Notes under the pieces: model-generated
Told to the model about the DNA's origin: nothing
Databases searched by the model: none
Seen by the model: the letters and a program-made list of their open reading frames with translations, nothing else
In this document: piece by piece, positions 1-8,951 of the stretch
Numbering within the stretch: position 1 is the stretch's first letter
Layout of the letters: the number at the start of each line of letters is the position of its first letter
DNA from: Clostridium sp. BNL1100
GTDB lineage: Bacteria > Bacillota > Clostridia > Acetivibrionales > DSM-1351
Reading direction: 5' to 3'
Assembly (NCBI RefSeq): GCF_000244875.1
Contig: NC_016791.1
Span: forward strand, 849,501-913,500
Length of the DNA: 64,000 nucleotides
Program-made: the position numbers and the translations under genes

Positions 1-289
1 GGTCTGAATTTCCATCTGTCTGAGCTGAGATAATGTTTAGCTTGAGATTAAATTTGTCTTTGAGTACCTTTCCGAACCATCCTATCTGTTCGCCTTGGAA
101 ATTTCCGGTCAGAGTATAGACATCAAGTGTCACCGTATCCTTATACGGATTGTTGCCGGAACCGGATGCGGAACTGCCAGAACCGGATGAGGAACTGCTG
201 TTGCCGCCCGGTTTAGTACAGGCCGCCATACTTACGGTAACACCGAGGATAATGGCAGCGGTTAGGGATTTAATAAGCCACTTTTTCAT
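1..289 (-). CDS. ABC sugar-binding lipoprotein, partial (N-terminus)
   Basis: Only the first 96 codons are in the window. The protein starts MKKWLIKS, has a hydrophobic signal segment and a lipobox ending in Ala-Ala-Cys at about residue 23, then a Gly/Ser-rich linker and the start of a mature domain. This is a lipid-anchored extracellular solute-binding protein. It follows two LplB/LplC-type permeases on the same strand, so it should be the binding component of that importer. The start is set by GGAGG at 296-300, six bases upstream of the ATG. The ligand cannot be read from this fragment; the neighbouring glycosidases suggest a xyloglucan-derived oligosaccharide. Confidence 0.9.
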   Translation of the reverse strand, partial: MKKWLIKSLTAAIILGVTVSMAACTKPGGNSSSSSGSGSSASGSGNNPYKDTVTLDVYTLTGNFQGEQIGWFGKVLKDKFNLKLNIISAQTDGNSD

Positions 290-385
290 ACATAAACCTC
301 CATTAAATTATTGTATTAGTAAAGCAGTGTTTTTTTATGTGCCGTTACACTGCCGTGTATGGCACGGATAAACTATACAACAGAA

Positions 386-1309
386 TTAACCCTTAACGGC
401 ACCTATAATTATACCACCCACAAAATACCGTTGGAAAAAGGGATATACAAACAAAATCGGAAGAATTACAACAACCGAAACAGTCATCCTGACGGATTGT
501 GCCGTTTGCGAACCTGCAAGGTTTGATACCGATTGACCAATTCCCGCTCCGCTGTTTCTCATAATACTGGCAAGAGAGCTTGCCTGATTAAGGTAGCGGT
601 ACAGAATAAACTGCAAGGTATACAGATGGCTGTCTGTCATCAATAACAGGGTGTCAGTAAAAGAATTCCATTGACCCACTGCGGCAAAAATGGCAACCGT
701 TGCAAGAATGGGAACACAGAGGGGCCAGACAACTTTAAGAAATATGGTAAAGTATCCGGCTCCATCTATCTGTGCCGCTTCCTGAAGTGCCTGCGGGGTA
801 TTCTCAATATAAGTTTTTACAAGGATAACATTAAACGGTGCTACAATAGCCGGCAGAATATAAGCAAAAAAATTATTACGCAGACCAAGATTAAGCATTG
901 TAATGAACCATGGAATCAGGCCTGCATTGAAGTACATTGTAACAATAACAAAACGGTACCAGAATTTGCGGCCCCACATTTCTTTTTTTGTGAACAGGTA
1001 TCCCAAAAAAGCTGAGGCAAATACTGTTAGTGCGGCACCGATTATTGTACGAGCTACTGATACAAACAAAGCATCCGTAAGCCCGTTTAGCTTCAAAATT
1101 TTCACGTAGTTGTCAAAATGAATTTTTTGAGGAAGTATTAATACTGCCATTTTTGAGCTTATTTCATTAGCTGTAAGGGTATTTATAATCAAAAAATAAA
1201 AAGGATATATACAAGCGATAGTTAAAACTGCAAATACCAAATATGTAATTATATAAAACAAAATGTCTCCAAAAGTATAATGTTCTTTCTTTTTTATTAT
1301 GGGTAACAT
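386..1309 (-). CDS. carbohydrate ABC transporter permease (LplC/YtcP type)
   Basis: 307-residue inner-membrane permease with about six hydrophobic segments and the binding-protein-dependent transport signature around EAAQIDGAGYFTIF, the loop that contacts the ATPase. The N-terminus and the C-terminal GGIIIGAVKG are typical of the LplC/YtcP group that pairs with LplB-type permeases and a shared MsmX-like ATPase encoded elsewhere. No ATPase gene is present here, consistent with that habit. AAGGAGG lies at 1318-1325. It is 26 bases downstream of the LplB-like gene and 96 bases upstream of the binding protein, so the three form one operon read leftward. Confidence 0.92.
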   Translation of the reverse strand: MLPIIKKKEHYTFGDILFYIITYLVFAVLTIACIYPFYFLIINTLTANEISSKMAVLILPQKIHFDNYVKILKLNGLTDALFVSVARTIIGAALTVFASAFLGYLFTKKEMWGRKFWYRFVIVTMYFNAGLIPWFITMLNLGLRNNFFAYILPAIVAPFNVILVKTYIENTPQALQEAAQIDGAGYFTIFLKVVWPLCVPILATVAIFAAVGQWNSFTDTLLLMTDSHLYTLQFILYRYLNQASSLASIMRNSGAGIGQSVSNLAGSQTAQSVRMTVSVVVILPILFVYPFFQRYFVGGIIIGAVKG

Positions 1310-1335
1310 GGTTGTTTTCCTCCTTTATTAACCTG

Positions 1336-2286
1336 TCAGACAATAGTTTCGCCACGTAGAAGTTTAGATACGCCGTTAACCGTAAACAGCAGTGCTATGC
1401 TGACGATAGACTTGAGCATACTGACAGCAGTTGCAAGAGGGAAATTCATACTGCCAACACCTATGTTATAAACATAGAGGTCAAGAACCTGAATATGTGC
1501 TTTGTTCATTGCATTCTGGAATACGTAATACTGGTCTAGGCCATTATTAAGAAAATTAGCAACTGACAGCATGAGCAGAACGAAGAAGGTTGGCAACAGC
1601 GACGGAACAGTGATATTCCACATCATACGGAAGCGTCCTGCTCCATCGACCTTGGCTGCTTCATAAAGTTCCTGATCAATGCCTGCTATTGCGGCAAGGT
1701 ACATAATGGCACTCCAGCCGAGAGTTTTCCACAAACTCCATAAAGTCATTGTAAGCCATGTATGGTTATCGCTTGCAAGAAAGTTTATCGGAGAAGAAAT
1801 AAGGTGCATATTCATTAGTATCTTGTTTACCACGCCGTCACCGGTTGAAAAGAACACATAGGCAACAGAGTAAACAAGTACCCAGCTGATAAAGTTGGGC
1901 AGTGTAGTCAACACTTGTACTATTCGTTTAAACCAGCCTCTCTTGATTTCGTTTAGAAAAACGGCAAAGGTAAGTGGAAGAACGGAGGTTAACAGGTTTA
2001 GCCCGCTGATGGCAAAAGTATTGCGAAGAACATCACCGATTGCATTTCTGTAAGCAGAATTCGTAACAATTGAAGTAATCCATTTGAGTCCAACAAAATC
2101 ACACTGATACAGCTTGAATGGAGGACGATAATCAAACATTGAATAAATCCATCCGTATAAAGGTAAGTAGGAAAATGTAAAACAAAGAATCAAAAAAGGT
2201 AAAGCCATGAAAAACAGTTTAAATCTATCCCGGTGCTTATTCTTTTTATATTTAACGTAAGTGGTGCTGCCAGACGGATTGGACAT
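1336..2286 (-). CDS. carbohydrate ABC transporter permease (LplB type)
   Basis: 316-residue permease with a basic N-terminus (KYKKNKHRDRFK) followed by about six membrane segments and the EAA loop (ELYEAAKVDGAGRFRMMW). It forms the heterodimeric channel with the adjacent LplC-type permease. An in-frame ATG exists five codons upstream at 2301, but GGAGGG at 2294-2299 sits seven bases before the ATG at 2286, so the shorter form is preferred. It is the first gene of the leftward importer operon and is divergent from the GH31 gene across a 260-bp regulatory gap. Confidence 0.92.
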   Translation of the reverse strand: MSNPSGSTTYVKYKKNKHRDRFKLFFMALPFLILCFTFSYLPLYGWIYSMFDYRPPFKLYQCDFVGLKWITSIVTNSAYRNAIGDVLRNTFAISGLNLLTSVLPLTFAVFLNEIKRGWFKRIVQVLTTLPNFISWVLVYSVAYVFFSTGDGVVNKILMNMHLISSPINFLASDNHTWLTMTLWSLWKTLGWSAIMYLAAIAGIDQELYEAAKVDGAGRFRMMWNITVPSLLPTFFVLLMLSVANFLNNGLDQYYVFQNAMNKAHIQVLDLYVYNIGVGSMNFPLATAVSMLKSIVSIALLFTVNGVSKLLRGETIV

Positions 2287-2380
2287 TAAGCTTCCCTCCA
2301 AATGTTTTTGGGTTTAGTAATATTTTACAAAAATATTGTATCTTGCCCATTAAAATTTGTATATCCTAAAAAAATAGTCA

Positions 2381-2446
2381 AAAACACTGTAAAATTTATA
2401 GGTGAGTATACTTTTTCAAAAAGTTCTAGAATTATTACAGTGTTTT
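2381..2446. promoter_or_regulatory. 12-bp inverted repeat operator candidate in divergent promoter region
   Basis: AAAACACTGTAA (2381-2392) and its exact reverse complement TTACAGTGTTTT (2435-2446) are separated by 42 bp. They lie between the divergent importer and GH31 genes. No T-run follows the second arm, so it does not look like a terminator. The 54-bp centre spacing is close to five helical turns, as expected for two protein-bound half-sites on one DNA face. The YesN-like AraC regulator encoded nearby is the obvious candidate binder (inference). Confidence 0.55.
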
Positions 2447-2463
2447 TAATGTGATTTTTTACG

Positions 2464-2492
2464 TTTTAAATATACACATGGGACTGTATAAT
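2464..2492 (+). promoter_or_regulatory. candidate promoter of the GH31 gene
   Basis: TATAAT at 2487-2492 with a poor -35 (TTTTAA at 2464-2469) and 17-bp spacing. A good -10 with a bad -35 fits an activator-dependent promoter, and the inverted repeat ends just upstream. A ribosome site GGAGG follows at 2532-2536 before the ATG at 2547. Predicted only from sequence. Confidence 0.45.
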
Positions 2493-2546
2493 TGAGAATA
2501 AGAAGAATAAAATAGCCGGATAAACTTTTCAGGAGGTCTTTATACC

Positions 2547-4862
2547 ATGAAATTTCTTAATGGATATTGGATGAGCAAGGAAGGATATTCCCTACATTAC
2601 CCGTCCAAGGCATACCGTATTGAGAACTGCGGGGACAGATTACGTATTTTTGCACCCTGTAACCCGATTAATCACAGAGGAGATACTTTAGGCGGCCCTG
2701 CACTGACTATTGAGTTGAGTTCTCCGGCGGTTGATATAATTCATGTAAGAGCATATCACTATAAAGGAGTAAAAAAAGCCGAGCCTTATTTTGAGCTTAA
2801 TTCTCCCGGAAGCTCCCCGACAATCATTGAAGATAATGATGCAGTGTGGTTTGAAAGCGGAAGTATTAAGGCTCGTATTGATAAAAACAGCTTTATTATA
2901 GAATATTATCGTGGTGGTGAACGTCTGACCGGGAGTGGTTGGAGGCACCTTGCATACATAAAGCACGAAAGCGGTCAAACCTATATGAGGGAACAGCTTG
3001 ATCTTGAAGTGGGAGAGTGTGTATATGGTTTGGGAGAGCGTTTTACACCCTTTGTAAAGAATGGCCAAACGGTTGATATTTGGAATCAGGACGGAGGTAC
3101 TTGTACCGAGCAATCCTATAAAAATATTCCATTTTACATATCAAACCGAGGGTATGGAGTTTTTGTAAACGATCCGGGTCTTGTCTCATTTGAAATTTGC
3201 AGTGAAGTAGTATCCCGTTCACAATTTTCCGTTGAAGGCGAATCCTTGGACTATTTTGTAATTGGAGGTTCAGACTGTAAGGAAGTGATTTCAAACTATA
3301 CTGCTCTTACAGGACGTCCTTCTATGCCTCCGGCATGGTCATTCGGACTATGGCTTTCCACTTCGTTTACAACTGACTACGATGAAGAAACCGTCACAAG
3401 CTTTATTAATGGAATGAGTCAGCGACGTATTCCATTATCCGTATTCCACTTTGATTGCTTTTGGATGAAAGAGTTCAACTGGTGTGATTTCATTTGGGAC
3501 AAAGATGTTTTTCCTAACCCCAAAAAGATGTTATCCAATCTGAAGGAAAAGGGCCTGCATATCTGTGTCTGGATTAATTCATATGTCTCACAGGAGTCTG
3601 TTCTGTTTGATGAAGGGATGGAAAAGGGCTATTTCATACATAAAAAGGACGGCAGTGTTTGGCAGTGGGATATGTGGCAGCCGGGAATGGCCATCGTTGA
3701 TTTTACAAATCCTGAGGCGTGTAAGTGGTTTTCTAAAAAGCTGCTTAACCTTGTGGATATGGGTGTAGATTGTTTTAAAACTGATTTCGGAGAACGTATT
3801 CCTACAGAGGATGTTGTATATTACGACGGTTCAGACCCTAAGAAGATGCATAACTTCTACACTTACCTTTATAACAGGACAGTGTTTGATACTTTGAAAT
3901 CAGCGGGTAAAGAGGCGGTAGTATTTGCAAGGTCGGCTACAGCAGGTAGCCAGAAGTTCCCTGTTCACTGGGGTGGGGATTGTACTGCTGACTTTTCCTC
4001 TATGGCTGAAAGTTTGCGAGGAGGTCTGTCATTAGGCTTGTGCGGATTTGGTTTCTGGAGTCATGACATCGGAGGCTTCGAGCATACTGCCACAGCTGAT
4101 GTTTATAAACGGTGGCTGGCCTTTGGTATGTTGTCATCTCATTCTCGTCTTCATGGCAGTACCAGCTACCGTGTACCATGGTTATACGACGAAGAGGCAG
4201 TGGATGTACTGCGCTTTTTTGCGAAGCTGAAATGCCGTCTCATGCCGTATATATACAAAACTGCGGTTCAGGCCGCGCAGCAAGGATTGCCCTCAGTTCG
4301 AGCAATGTTTCTTGAGTTTCAGGATGACCCTGCGTGTACTACCCTTGACCGTCAATATATGTTGGGTGATTCCCTGTTGGTGGCACCTGTATTTACGGTT
4401 TCGGGACTAGTGGACTATTATTTACCTAAGGGTGAGTGGTATAACCTTCTGACAGGTGAAATTGTTACAGGAGGCAGTTATCGCAGGGAAAAGCACAATT
4501 ACATGAGTCTGCCCGTATATGTCCGTCCCGGCAGCCTTCTGGCTACAGGCTGCAACGAAGAAGAAACGGTCTATGAATATGCACAGGATGTTCGCTTGCT
4601 GCTGACGCCTCTTTGCGACGGTGCTTATGCAAATACTTCTGTATACGAGAAGGATGGAAAAGAAGCACTTAATGTCACCGCAACCCGTAAAGGGAGTGAA
4701 ATCACTGTAATAGCAGGGGGAGACGGAAAGCCGTGGAGTTTAAAACTTTGCGGTATTAAAGTATCTGCGTGTACAGGAGGAACTATTGTAAGGGAACAGG
4801 ACGGGGAGATATTTATACCAACAGCTTTTGTCGGCAGATATACGATTGAAATTCTGGAATAA
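2547..4862 (+). CDS. GH31 alpha-xylosidase (YicI/XylS-like)
   Basis: 771-residue cytoplasmic glycoside hydrolase with no signal peptide. The nucleophile motif DCFKTDFGERIP places the catalytic Asp at 413, and HWGGDC places the acid/base Asp at 478. The stretch SMAESLRGGLSLGLCGFGFW and the N-terminal beta-domain align by eye with YicI-type alpha-xylosidases rather than GH31 alpha-glucosidases. It should remove the non-reducing alpha-1,6-xylose from xyloglucan oligosaccharides. It leads a rightward cluster of GH3, sensor kinase, regulator and GH42. A similar gene set has been tied to xyloglucan use in R. cellulolyticum. Specificity is inferred from motifs and context. Confidence 0.9.
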   Translation: MKFLNGYWMSKEGYSLHYPSKAYRIENCGDRLRIFAPCNPINHRGDTLGGPALTIELSSPAVDIIHVRAYHYKGVKKAEPYFELNSPGSSPTIIEDNDAVWFESGSIKARIDKNSFIIEYYRGGERLTGSGWRHLAYIKHESGQTYMREQLDLEVGECVYGLGERFTPFVKNGQTVDIWNQDGGTCTEQSYKNIPFYISNRGYGVFVNDPGLVSFEICSEVVSRSQFSVEGESLDYFVIGGSDCKEVISNYTALTGRPSMPPAWSFGLWLSTSFTTDYDEETVTSFINGMSQRRIPLSVFHFDCFWMKEFNWCDFIWDKDVFPNPKKMLSNLKEKGLHICVWINSYVSQESVLFDEGMEKGYFIHKKDGSVWQWDMWQPGMAIVDFTNPEACKWFSKKLLNLVDMGVDCFKTDFGERIPTEDVVYYDGSDPKKMHNFYTYLYNRTVFDTLKSAGKEAVVFARSATAGSQKFPVHWGGDCTADFSSMAESLRGGLSLGLCGFGFWSHDIGGFEHTATADVYKRWLAFGMLSSHSRLHGSTSYRVPWLYDEEAVDVLRFFAKLKCRLMPYIYKTAVQAAQQGLPSVRAMFLEFQDDPACTTLDRQYMLGDSLLVAPVFTVSGLVDYYLPKGEWYNLLTGEIVTGGSYRREKHNYMSLPVYVRPGSLLATGCNEEETVYEYAQDVRLLLTPLCDGAYANTSVYEKDGKEALNVTATRKGSEITVIAGGDGKPWSLKLCGIKVSACTGGTIVREQDGEIFIPTAFVGRYTIEILE

Positions 4863-4897
4863 CGGCAGGACAAAATTACAATTTTGGAGTGAATATA

Positions 4898-7033
4898 ATG
4901 CAATTTAGCGGGATAGATGAAAAAATAGAGGAACTACTGTCCATGATGACTTTAGAGGAAAAGGCGGGCATGTGTCACGGCAATGGGTTATTCCGCACAG
5001 GCGGAGTACCGAGGCTGGGGATTCCTCCCCTTGTGTTTTCTGACGGGCCAATGGGCATACGCAATGAGTTTGCTGATAATCAATGGGAAACGATAGGAGG
5101 TAATTGGGATTTTGTTACATACCTGCCTGCCTGCACGGCTCTTGCCGCAACCTTTAACAGAACCCTCACGGAGAGGGTAGGAGAGGTACTGGGCTGCGAG
5201 GCACGAGGTCGTGGTAAGGACGTTATCCTTGCACCGGGTGTGAATATTATCCGTACACCTTTATGCGGTAGGAATTATGAATACTTCAGTGAAGACCCGG
5301 TGTTGACAGCAGAACTTGCATCAGCCTTTATAAAAGGTGTACAGCGCTTTGACGTGGCAGCTTGCGTCAAGCATTTTGCTGCCAATAATCAGGAAACAGA
5401 ACGTCTTACCGTCAGTGCTGAGGTGGATGAACGTACACTTAGGGAGCTGTACTTTCCTGCATTTGAAGCAGCAGTAAGATCAGGAGTTCTTACAGTTATG
5501 ACTGCATATAACAGGCTCAACGGTACATTTTGTAGTCACAGCCGTGAGTTGATTACGGAAATCCTCCGTAAGGAATGGAAGTTCGACGGTGTTGTGGTTT
5601 CGGATTGGGGAGCAGTACACGATACAGAGGCTCCTGCAGAAGCCGGCCTTGACATTGAAATGAACGTAACCTCTGATTTTGAGGACTACTTTTTTGCAAC
5701 ACCTCTTATAAATGCTGTTCAAAACGGAAAAATCTCTGAAAGTATTCTTAATGAAAAGGTACGAAGAATTCTAAAATTGATGTTCAGACTGAATATGTTC
5801 TCTAAAGACCGAAAACGAGGTGGCTTCAATCTGCCTCAGCACCAACAGACAGTACTTGAAGCAGCTAAGGAGAGTTTTGTTCTGTTAAAAAATGACAAAG
5901 GGGTACTCCCTCTTAATGCAGACAGAATAAAAACAGTTGCCGTTATTGGTAATAACGCAGACAAAAAACATTCCACCGGCGGAGATAGTGCGGCGGTCAA
6001 GGCACTATATGAGGTTACACCTCTATCCGGCATAGTGATGAGATTGGCAGGGGGAGTAAAAGTATCATATTATCCGGGTTGCCTTGATGAGACATATTCT
6101 AAGCATGAATTTCACATACCTTCTAATGCTGATGAGAAAACCCGTGCTGAAATTGAGGAAAAGGCCAGAGTTGCCCAAGAGGAATATAAAAATGTTAAAA
6201 TACGCCTTGAGAACGAGGCAATTCAGGCAGCACGGACTGCCGATGCAGTTATTTTCATTGGTGGTACCGGGCACGAGCAGGAATCGGAAGGTCGTGACAG
6301 GGCAGATATGACTTTGCCGTACGAACAGGATAAGCTTCTGAAAAGCATTCTTGTCGTAAACCCAAACACAGTAGTAGTAATCTTAAGCGGTTCCCCGCTT
6401 GATATGAGCAGATGGATAAACAATGCGCCAACCGTTATGCAGGGATTTTTTTCAGGTATGCACAGTGGAACGGCGTTGGCGGAAGTTTTATTCGGAGATT
6501 ATAATCCAAGCGGACATCTCCCTTTCACAATTCCTGTGAAAGAGGAGGATACAGGAGTTAAGGCACTGGGTGAATATCCCGGAGGCGAGAAGGTTTGTTA
6601 CACAGAGGGCCTCTTTGTAGGATACCGTTATCACGATACATACAATGTCCCTCCGCTTTTTCCGTTTGGTCACGGTTTGTCCTATTCTACTTTTTCATTG
6701 GCGAAGGGGACATTAAGACAGATTTCCGGCTCCTGCAAGGAGTATGAAATAAACGTTGAGATAACCAATATCGGGGCTAGGGCAGGCGCACAGTCAGTCC
6801 AGCTATATGTAGAGCCATCGAGGAAAGCCGGCTCTCCTATACGTACTCTGCAAGGTTTTGAAAAGATATACCTGAATCCAGGTGAAACCAAAACCATTAC
6901 ATTTAAACTTGATGAACGAACTTTCTCGGAATTCTGTATTAGTACAGGATGGGTTTTGGTTCCGGGGGACTATACAATATACATTGGTACTTCATCCCGT
7001 AATCTTCCCATAGCTATGACTCTTATACTCTGA
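4898..7033 (+). CDS. GH3 beta-glucosidase
   Basis: 711-residue cytoplasmic GH3 enzyme. The N-terminal TIM barrel contains KHFAANNQE (substrate-binding Lys-His) and VVVSDWGAVHD with nucleophile Asp236. The second alpha/beta domain carries the GHEQESEGRDRADMTLP region, which supplies the acid/base Glu. A fibronectin-III-like domain occupies roughly the last 100 residues. A GTG at 4889 could extend it by three codons, but GGAG at 4886-4889 is well placed for the ATG at 4898. The gene follows GH31 by 35 bp. Its probable role is to cleave glucose from the backbone after xylose removal; beta-xylosidase activity cannot be excluded from sequence. Confidence 0.9.
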   Translation: MQFSGIDEKIEELLSMMTLEEKAGMCHGNGLFRTGGVPRLGIPPLVFSDGPMGIRNEFADNQWETIGGNWDFVTYLPACTALAATFNRTLTERVGEVLGCEARGRGKDVILAPGVNIIRTPLCGRNYEYFSEDPVLTAELASAFIKGVQRFDVAACVKHFAANNQETERLTVSAEVDERTLRELYFPAFEAAVRSGVLTVMTAYNRLNGTFCSHSRELITEILRKEWKFDGVVVSDWGAVHDTEAPAEAGLDIEMNVTSDFEDYFFATPLINAVQNGKISESILNEKVRRILKLMFRLNMFSKDRKRGGFNLPQHQQTVLEAAKESFVLLKNDKGVLPLNADRIKTVAVIGNNADKKHSTGGDSAAVKALYEVTPLSGIVMRLAGGVKVSYYPGCLDETYSKHEFHIPSNADEKTRAEIEEKARVAQEEYKNVKIRLENEAIQAARTADAVIFIGGTGHEQESEGRDRADMTLPYEQDKLLKSILVVNPNTVVVILSGSPLDMSRWINNAPTVMQGFFSGMHSGTALAEVLFGDYNPSGHLPFTIPVKEEDTGVKALGEYPGGEKVCYTEGLFVGYRYHDTYNVPPLFPFGHGLSYSTFSLAKGTLRQISGSCKEYEINVEITNIGARAGAQSVQLYVEPSRKAGSPIRTLQGFEKIYLNPGETKTITFKLDERTFSEFCISTGWVLVPGDYTIYIGTSSRNLPIAMTLIL

Positions 7034-7050
7034 TATGTATAGAAATAGGT

Positions 7051-7090
7051 TTGTATGTGGTTTACAATATTGTTATAATAAACCTATAAT
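7051..7090 (+). promoter_or_regulatory. promoter(s) of the sensor kinase gene
   Basis: TTGTAT (7051-7056), 17 bp, TATAAT (7074-7079). A second overlapping pair is TTTACA (7061-7066), 18 bp, TATAAT (7085-7090). These suggest the two-component genes can be transcribed separately from the upstream hydrolases. Prediction only. Confidence 0.5.
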
Positions 7091-7130
7091 ATAAGAAATT
7101 ATCAGTGTCGGCGAGGGTGGAATAAATATC

Positions 7131-8951
7131 GTGTTCATCAAGCGTTTGAAAGAAGGTTGGAACAATATTCGGATACGCAAAAAAATGATCGGTATCTACG
7201 TAATCTCCGTGCTGTTGCCGGTATTTTTCGTGAGCCTGTATTTAACCTACAGCATGTCAAATCTTGTTTACTCACGTATGGTTAACGAGGCCAAAACAGA
7301 TACCCTTCGAGTGAGGGACCGTGTTAACGAGCTGTTATATCTTATGACCAACATATCTGACAAAATCTATTTTGACAAGCAGCTCAAAAACATTATTTCA
7401 ACTAAATACGGCAGTTTTTTAGAGTCTATAGATGCATGGAAAAATTACCCTGCACTAAAGGAATATACACAGTACTACAGCCAAATAGAGGCTATTACCC
7501 TGTACGTAGATAATAGTACCATATGTGAGAACAGTTTTTTTGTTAAAACCACAGAGGCTATTAGAAAAGAGGCTTGGTACAAGGCTGCGGTTCGAAGTGG
7601 TGGTAACATGATATGGCAGTGCTTTTATAACAGCGATAACAATTCCTATTATCTTGCGTTGGTACGTCGTATTCGCATTGACGATAGTGGGAATTATGCA
7701 GTTATGGTAATGAGGGTAAGCTACAGTTATCTGACCTCTGTTATTCAGAATGAAAAGACAACCATGCTTATGACTGTTGATAATGACCGTATCGTGCTGG
7801 CAGATGACCGTAAAAAGCTGGGTACAAAAATCGATATAAAGGGTTTGACTGCCGTTTCGGGTGACAGAGAGCAAATTCTAAAAGATGTAACCTATGAAAA
7901 CCGAAAAGTATTTATTGTCTGTGACTCCTTTCTTCCTCAGAAAACCCGCAGTACCATACAGATTATCAATATAACACCTACCAGTGACATAACACGTCAG
8001 GTGTTTGCTACATATATAACAGGAATTGCAATCGCACTCATCAGCCTTGTAGTACCTGTATTGCTTATGGTGTTATTTACCGGAAGCTTTTCAGAGCGTA
8101 TTTTATTTATAAGAACTCAGATTCACAGGGCGGCGTCCGGGGATCTGGATATTTCCCCAGGTATCAGCGGTAGCGATGAGATTGCGGAACTGTACACAGA
8201 TCTGATTAAAATGATTGGTGATATGAAAAAGCTTTTACAGGAAAATTATGAACACAAGCTCCAACAGCAAAAGCTTCTGACAAAACAGAATGAGGCGCAA
8301 TTCAAGATGCTGGCAAGTCAGATTAATCCTCATTTTTTGTTTAATACTCTTGAAAGTATACGGATGAAGGCTTATGTCTGCGGGCAACGTGAAATTGCCA
8401 CTGTAATAAAACTTTTGGGGAAATCTATGCGAAGTCTGCTGGAGCTTGATGACAATCCTCAGCCTTTAAAAAGTGAGTTGGATTTTGTTCGTAATTATTT
8501 GGAAATTCAGAAGTTCCGTTTTGCTGACCGGGTAGATTATACCATTGATGTTCAGGACGGTATTGATGAGAAAATTCTAAAGGTACTACCCTTGTTGATA
8601 CAGCCTATTGTTGAAAATGCTTTTGTACACGGACTGGAGCAAAAGGAGGGAAGTGGAAAAATTGACATTATCGTTAATAGGCAGTATGAAAATGTACTGG
8701 TAACGGTAAAGGATAATGGTCTTGGAATGGAAACGGAAAAGCTGGAGGAGGTTCACCGTAAGATTAAGGAAGCAGGTGGAAAGACAGGGAAAAGCATTGG
8801 ACTTTCAAATGTCAATCAGCGTATCAAGCTTTATTACGGTGAAGCCTATGGAATCAGGGTAGACAGCAGTCCCGGAACAGGAACAACTGTATGGATTTCT
8901 TTTCCGGAACAGCCTGTAAAAAACCAAAATATCTTAGGAAAGGAATGGTAA
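7131..8951 (+). CDS. sensor histidine kinase, YesM family
   Basis: 606 residues with a GTG start preceded by GAGGGTGG. There is a membrane segment at about 20-45, an extracellular Cache-like sensor region to about 290, and a second membrane segment at about 300-325. A HAMP-like linker and a coiled coil (EHKLQQQKLLTKQNEAQFK) follow. The His_kinase box SQINPHFLFNTLESIRMKA gives phospho-acceptor His401. The HATPase domain has PIVENAFVHG (N box) and DNGLGM (G1). Kinases of this family sense sugars or binding proteins outside the cell and phosphorylate YesN-type AraC regulators. It overlaps the next gene by a few bases, indicating coupling. Confidence 0.93.
   Translation: MFIKRLKEGWNNIRIRKKMIGIYVISVLLPVFFVSLYLTYSMSNLVYSRMVNEAKTDTLRVRDRVNELLYLMTNISDKIYFDKQLKNIISTKYGSFLESIDAWKNYPALKEYTQYYSQIEAITLYVDNSTICENSFFVKTTEAIRKEAWYKAAVRSGGNMIWQCFYNSDNNSYYLALVRRIRIDDSGNYAVMVMRVSYSYLTSVIQNEKTTMLMTVDNDRIVLADDRKKLGTKIDIKGLTAVSGDREQILKDVTYENRKVFIVCDSFLPQKTRSTIQIINITPTSDITRQVFATYITGIAIALISLVVPVLLMVLFTGSFSERILFIRTQIHRAASGDLDISPGISGSDEIAELYTDLIKMIGDMKKLLQENYEHKLQQQKLLTKQNEAQFKMLASQINPHFLFNTLESIRMKAYVCGQREIATVIKLLGKSMRSLLELDDNPQPLKSELDFVRNYLEIQKFRFADRVDYTIDVQDGIDEKILKVLPLLIQPIVENAFVHGLEQKEGSGKIDIIVNRQYENVLVTVKDNGLGMETEKLEEVHRKIKEAGGKTGKSIGLSNVNQRIKLYYGEAYGIRVDSSPGTGTTVWISFPEQPVKNQNILGKEW

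Noticed and set aside
2547-4862. GH31 gene as an alpha-glucosidase
   Set aside because: The YicI-like catalytic segments and the xyloglucan-type neighbours favour alpha-xylosidase, though activity is unproven.
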